From contig NC_012871.2 in NCBI RefSeq assembly GCF_000003195.3, positions 45,765,110-45,829,109 on the forward strand: a stretch of 64,000 bases of DNA. Reading direction: 5' to 3'. The stretch comes from Sorghum bicolor. Lineage: Eukaryota > Streptophyta > Magnoliopsida > Poales > Poaceae. Position numbers and translations under genes: made by a program. The first letter of the stretch is position 1; each line of letters starts with the position of its first letter. The notes under the pieces were generated by a model. That model made no database searches. It saw only the letters and a list, made by a program, of their open reading frames with translations, and was not told the origin of the DNA. Shown here piece by piece: positions 59,606-64,000 of this stretch.

Positions 59606-61165
59606 CTAATAAAGGATATGTAAAGAATTTTTCATAGAGTACCCTGGGTATAATGTTGACACTAGAGCCACCATGCCGATGGAGATCGGGATGACGGGGC
59701 GTCCTGGATCACCTCTCTTAACCGGCAGAAGGTCAGTAGTAACTTCAGTGACGGGGTTACTCCAATTATTACTTGCATCAAACATGTCTACAAGATTTGC
59801 AGATTCTAATCCTTCTGGTTGTGATGGTATACCGGGGTTAGTAGTAGGAACAGCAGCAGCTATTTGATTTAGCTGAGATTCAAACATTTTATTAAAGCTA
59901 ATTTGATTCTTGATGGCAGTAGAGAAATTATCCATCCTATTATTTATATTTTCTAGCATTTTATCATTAGATGCCAATTTCTTAGATAGGTTATCCATTA
60001 GCTTTCCTTGATTAGACACTAACTCTCTCAGAGGTGGAAAATTATTATTATTGTTGTAAGAATTGTTACCTTGATAATTACCTGAGTAGTTTGGCCTCTG
60101 TTGATTCCAACCTTGATTTTGTTGAGGACGGTTGTAGTAGTTGTTGTTGTTATTGTTGATGTAGTTCACATCCTTAAGCATCTCAGGGCAGTGATTGCCT
60201 GAGTGTCCAGTATCTCCACACTCCTCCCAAGTCATGTGAGAATCGTAGATGTGCATAACTTCTTTCTTGTCTCCAGCTCTATCGTCGAGCTTCTTCATGA
60301 GCAGGTCTAGCTTTGCAGACAGCATGTCTACCTCCTTGATCTGATGCATACCTCCACCTTTCTTACGTGTCTGGGTCCTCTCTTCATTCCAGCCTTGGTT
60401 GGACGCCATCTTCTCCACAAGAGCTGTGGCTTGTGGTATGGTGAGTGATAGGAATGCTCCTCCAGCTGCAGCATCCATGGTCTCTCGGGCACTGTTGCCG
60501 AGCCCATGATAAAATGTCTGCACCAGTAGCCAACTCTCCATTCCATGATGGGGACATTCTAGGATGTAGTCTTGGAAACGCTCCCATGCTTCTGGAACAG
60601 ATTCATCATGTTGTTGCTGAAAACATGTAATCTTCCCACGGAGAGCATTTGTCTTGCCCATGGGAAAGAACTTAGCCAGAAAGTTTGTTGAGCAGAGTGC
60701 CCACGTAGTATTCTTCTCCTTTGTGGCGTAGAAACACTGCTTCGCTCTTCCTAATAGTGAGAATGGGAAGAGGCGAAGTAGTATAGCATCTCTGGGGACT
60801 CCTGATATGGTGAATGTGCTGCAAATCTCCAGAAAGTGTTGGAGATGAGCACTGGCATCTTTGTGTGCCTTCCCACAGAACTGGTTGGATTGCACCATGT
60901 TGATAAGTCCAGGCTTGAGCTCAAAGTTGCCATCGATCTCTGCAGCAGGTCCAGTGCGGATGTTGTCCGTAGTGGGAGCTGAGAACACGGGGATCGATTT
61001 GTTCGCCATGGCTTCGAACTCTGAAGACAAGTTCCGGTGATCTTCTTGATTGGATGAAGCTTCTTGCTGAAGTGTTGATGATCTCCTCTTGAGCTTGGCT
61101 CTTGTTTTTCTGAATAACGCTTCGGGATTGTCAACAAAATTTCCTGGAAGATGTCTTCTATTCAT
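59606..61165 (-). CDS. gag of element C (Athila-like), open, fused out of frame to PR1
   Basis: The capsid-like protein starts at ATG 61165 (MNRRHLPGNFVDNPEALF). It has the Athila gag core: DASAHLQHFLEICSTF, LLRLFPFSLLGRAKQCFY, NFLAKFFPMGKTNALRG, DYILECPHHGMESWLL. The zinc knuckle is damaged: W-E-E-C-G-D-T-G-H-S-G-N-H-C lacks its first Cys, while the A copy is intact. An Asn-rich linker and a coiled coil (LDNL-type, LREL to NQIAAAVP) precede the PR1 start. The frame is open for about 520 codons. Packaging its own RNA would be the expected role; it lacks pol in cis. Confidence 0.85.
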   Translation of the reverse strand: MNRRHLPGNFVDNPEALFRKTRAKLKRRSSTLQQEASSNQEDHRNLSSEFEAMANKSIPVFSAPTTDNIRTGPAAEIDGNFELKPGLINMVQSNQFCGKAHKDASAHLQHFLEICSTFTISGVPRDAILLRLFPFSLLGRAKQCFYATKEKNTTWALCSTNFLAKFFPMGKTNALRGKITCFQQQHDESVPEAWERFQDYILECPHHGMESWLLVQTFYHGLGNSARETMDAAAGGAFLSLTIPQATALVEKMASNQGWNEERTQTRKKGGGMHQIKEVDMLSAKLDLLMKKLDDRAGDKKEVMHIYDSHMTWEECGDTGHSGNHCPEMLKDVNYINNNNNNYYNRPQQNQGWNQQRPNYSGNYQGNNSYNNNNNFPPLRELVSNQGKLMDNLSKKLASNDKMLENINNRMDNFSTAIKNQISFNKMFESQLNQIAAAVPTTNPGIPSQPEGLESANLVDMFDASNNWSNPVTEVTTDLLPVKRGDPGRPVIPISIGMVALVSTLYPGYSMKNSLHILY

Positions 61166-61299
61166 ACATTCCCCTGCACAAGATAAAAATAGAAAAATAT
61201 CGGGGTAAAACTGTATGAGAGAATAGATAAGTTCAATCATATTAGTGATGCGAATGATAACTCAAAAATCTATATCCATTCCTGATTAGTAATCAACCT

Positions 61300-61317
61300 T
61301 CCCCGGCAACGGTGCCA
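61300..61317 (-). other. Primer binding site of element C (tRNA-Asp type)
   Basis: The minus strand reads TGGCACCGTTGCCGGGGA, one mismatch to the tRNA-Asp complement, four bases from the LTR homology boundary. Confidence 0.85.
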
Positions 61318-61321
61318 AAAA

Positions 61322-62916
61322 TGCCAAACCTATCCCTCATACCACTTAAGCCAAGTTGTCATCCCCAGCATGACATGAGAGACGCGGTATTGAAATATGC
61401 AATTGCTCTTCTAAATAAATAATGAATGGGATCTGCAAGCGCACAGATTAATACCGATGTAGCATTTTAACTGGGAAGTATTCCAGGTATCGTTATTTAT
61501 ATTTTTACCACTGGGAAGGGATTAACAACCATCAATATTGATTACAGAATAGAATATAAGATTGAGTATCTGTCATTGCATGTATAATTGAGAACATTTA
61601 TCTAACTCTTTCATACAGGGATAAGTGTCACATAAAGGATATATGAAGTAATGAATAGTGACAAAGATAATTAACCTGATCAGCATAACTTAGCCACATA
61701 ATAAATATGATAAGCACCTCAATTAGATATTCTAGTAAGTCATTAGCATGGAACTAGAACGAACTACAAGAATATTTCCTAAGTTATTCTCAACTATACA
61801 GTCTAGCATTATCATAGTTAGTGCAATTATACTTAGCAATCATTGTGAGACAAGATTACGCCCATGCATTGTGATATTATCAAGGTAAATGAGAAACATA
61901 ACAATCACTCCCCTGTAATAATGTTGCTCTGCCAGCCCAATACACGAGAGGGGGACTATATAAGAATCAATGAAGCTATCACTATCACGAACTACCCCAC
62001 AATCTGGCATATTGGGTACAATCGCAGATAAATACGGTATAAGCACCACACCTACACAATATCTATCATTTACCCATGGATCCAATGGATAAACGCTATA
62101 CGATCCTAAACATGTATATAGATCCAATCTAACTAAGCCAAGTATATAACTATGATAAACTAAGAACAATATAATCTTGAATATAAGCAAGTAGAGCAAA
62201 GTCATAAGCAATATATTGAAGTAGAACAAAGTCATATTCATAATATTGAAGAACAAAGATGATTAGAGAACAATTAGAAGAACAATTAGAGAATTACCAA
62301 GAATCCTCTTGACAGATCCGGAAACCAATCGAAGATTGACTCCTTCTAGTTCTAATCCTATGTAGCTATGTTAATCTAGATATCTAATTGATGTGGTGGC
62401 TCTAATCTTGATCAGAGGCTTCTTCTCCCTTGAGGAATAATGAATTAGGGTTGAGAGGCTCTCTCCTCCAGGGCCCAGGTGGTCTGGTTTTATAGTCCCT
62501 TCAAGTGAATATGGGCCGTTGGATCAAACCGACATTGATTGAACGGTTATCCTTGATCCTTTAGGTCAGTGGAGATTGATCCCAAAAGAGAGTCCTGTTT
62601 GGACTCCAACAGGGGGCGGGTGCCCAAGGCAACTGGGCGGGCGCCCAGTGCCTGGCCCCGTTCGGCCTCCGCTTCCTTCCCGTGGCTTCTGGAGTCTTCT
62701 AGATGTAAGATAATTGCGCGGCACGTTGATATCTCTATGTAATCCCGACGTGTGGGCCTTTCTTCCTTATTTCCTGATAACCCCCTGCAGAAATAGACAA
62801 ACACCAAAACTTGTGGAATTCTGTCAGATAAATCCCTAAGTCTAGATGTTTATTTCATTTGGATCCTTTTCTTTGTTTATTTGTTAATTAATTTTGATAC
62901 TTAAGGACCGTCAACA
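61322..62916 (-). repeat. 5' LTR of element C
   Basis: It matches 23687-25260. It contains a second GGCGGGCGCCC-type copy near 62616-62646 that the 3' LTR lacks (about 23 bases). TATAAAA at 62488-62494 (minus). Confidence 0.9.
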
Positions 62917-63783
62917 GACGCAAAGTCAGAGAGCTCTTCGGGACAGCGTTCTCACCAGACGAAACACACCGGACTCAAGGTGGTTACTGTTCCTGAGTCC
63001 GGTGCCTCACCTCGGATACGTCTGACCTCATACCGGACGTGTCCGTCCTGTATGCGCTGCACAAAACGATCTTCAACTTCTTCCGTTGCTTCATGTGCCA
63101 ACACCAAAGTGTCACAACACTTGTGCAAGTGTGTTAGCATTTTCAAAAATATTTTTCCAAGGGAGTTAGCCTCTCATACTTCCCACGCCACTCGATCCTA
63201 ACACATATGCAAAGTTAGATCGCTCAAGTAGCACTAGATGACCAATATGCAAACAAGTTTGCCCCTATTAATAGTACGGCCATCTATCCTAAATCCGGTC
63301 ATCATCTTCTCTACACACCTATGACCGGTGAAATGGAAAAGCCCTAGGTTATACCTTTGCCTTGTGCTTTCCATTCCAACTCCTCCAATGTTGATGCAAC
63401 ACATGCATCAACCAATCACCAAATGATATGATCCACTTCATATCATCACGTGACCGTATTGGTTCATCGATCTTGACCTCACTTGCTCTTCACCGTTGCC
63501 TCAGTCCATCGGCACCAAGTTTTGCTCAAGCTTCACTGTCACACGCACTCCCTCGCTTCAAAGCCTCCGACTTGCCCTTCACTCTTGCAACTGGTCCATC
63601 GAGCCAAACTTCATCTTGATCTTCTCCACCTTGGTCACATGACTCCATGTCATGTCTCATGTGCAATGAGCTCCTCCATCATCACATCATCACCTATGGA
63701 CTAATCTCCTATGTATCTCATATAAACACTATTAGTCCACCAAAGTTGTCACTCAATTACCAAAACCAAACAAGGACCTTTCA
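62917..63783 (-). repeat. LTR of element B, second half
   Basis: Continues from 23617 after the GACGC duplication and follows the solo LTR (for example GTGTTAGCATTTTC at 63131 against 7791). It ends GGACCTTTCA at 63783. Confidence 0.85.
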
Positions 63784-64000
63784 ATCTCCCCCTTTTTGGT
63801 AATTGATGACAACTCTACAAAGATATGGAACTTAAGCTTTTTCAAGCTAGCACTTCACACAAGTGTAATTTGCTAACTTGATTTGTATTTTATGCTACTT
63901 ATCCAACATTTAAGCTCTATGTCAAGATTTGGATAAGCACCACAAAACCCTACTAAGTGCTAAGGTGTATAGAATAAACCTTTGTAGCTCGATACCAAAT
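63784..64000 (-). mobile_element. Element B internal region, 3' end with polypurine tract
   Basis: On the minus strand ACCAAAAAGGGGGAGAT directly precedes the LTR, a typical polypurine tract. This sets B on the minus strand with its 3' LTR at the left. The rest continues past the window and shows no ORF. Confidence 0.65.

Larger units (their letters stand above)
23618..62916 (-). mobile_element. Element C: non-autonomous Athila-like LTR retrotransposon (host of D, E, F)
   Basis: Termini are TG and CA, with TSD GACGC on both sides. The 5' LTR is the right one (61322-62916), then a tRNA-Asp-type primer site, gag, two retropepsin-like domains, about 2.2 kb of non-coding sequence split by element D, a polypurine tract and the 3' LTR (23618-25260). 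Without D it is about 8.1 kb. There is no reverse transcriptase, RNase H or integrase, so it would need helper proteins. It shares family with F. About 20 differences in the first 740 aligned LTR bases (2.7%, hand count) make it the oldest of the four inner insertions. Confidence 0.92.

Noticed and set aside
63779..63830. Primer binding site for B on the + strand (TTTTTGGTAATTGATG)
   Set aside because: It does not match a tRNA 3' end well, whereas the complement is a strong polypurine tract next to the LTR, so B was placed on the minus strand.

Overview
This window is nuclear DNA from a plant, almost certainly a panicoid grass (possibly Andropogoneae, not provable here). The evidence is GT-AG introns, a TGA-type bZIP gene, and a very dense pile of LTR retrotransposons of grass type (Athila-like, Tat-like and chromovirus Ty3/gypsy elements, plus a probable Ty1/copia LTR). 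I see no bacterial genes, rRNA, tRNA or CRISPR.

Layout. (1) 1-4.7 kb: the 3' half of the only recognisable host gene, a TGA/DOG1-domain bZIP transcription factor on the + strand (five exons visible, 5' exons outside the window). (2) 5.4-12.5 kb: old retroelement debris. It contains a broken plant-mobile-domain (PMD) gene lying antisense in a Tat-like element, cut in two by a solo LTR (6210-8163, TSD GCTAG), then that element's 3' LTR and a broken ATHILA ORF1-like gene. (3) 12.5-22.1 kb: element A, a degenerate Athila-like element (minus), with an LTR fragment G and a CACTA transposon end inside it. (4) 22.1 kb to the window end: a nested tower. Element B's LTR interrupts A's 5' LTR. C (Athila-like, minus, 23618-62916, TSD GACGC) interrupts B's LTR. 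D (chromovirus, minus, 26121-57277, TSD CTCAT) interrupts C. E (Tat-like, minus, 34534-51259, TSD CATAC) interrupts D at the gag start codon. F (Athila-like, plus, 35841-44035, TSD CCCGG) interrupts E. All four inner insertions keep perfect 5-bp target duplications. Hand-counted LTR divergence (C about 2.7%, D about 1.9%, E 0.7%, F 0.9%) fits the order of insertion.

How the parts work together. D once encoded a full gag-protease-RT-RNaseH-integrase-chromodomain polyprotein, now broken by four stops and one frameshift. Upstream of gag it carries an intact 347-codon ORF whose N-terminus copies the histone H3 tail but keeps K9 and loses K4, K14, K18, K23 and K27. This is the most interesting item in the window. 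E has only gag and protease in sense, but an antisense six-exon gene (Transposase_28-like plus coiled coil) with its own TATA box and poly(A) signal. C and F belong to one family, lack RT and integrase, and carry two tandem retropepsin-like domains, so they would depend on a helper element. From memory, a published survey of extra ORFs in plant Ty3/gypsy elements (Steinbauerova and co-workers) already reported H3-like 5' ORFs in grass chromoviruses and antisense ORFs in Tat elements. The details reported here go beyond what I recall of it, but I could not check.
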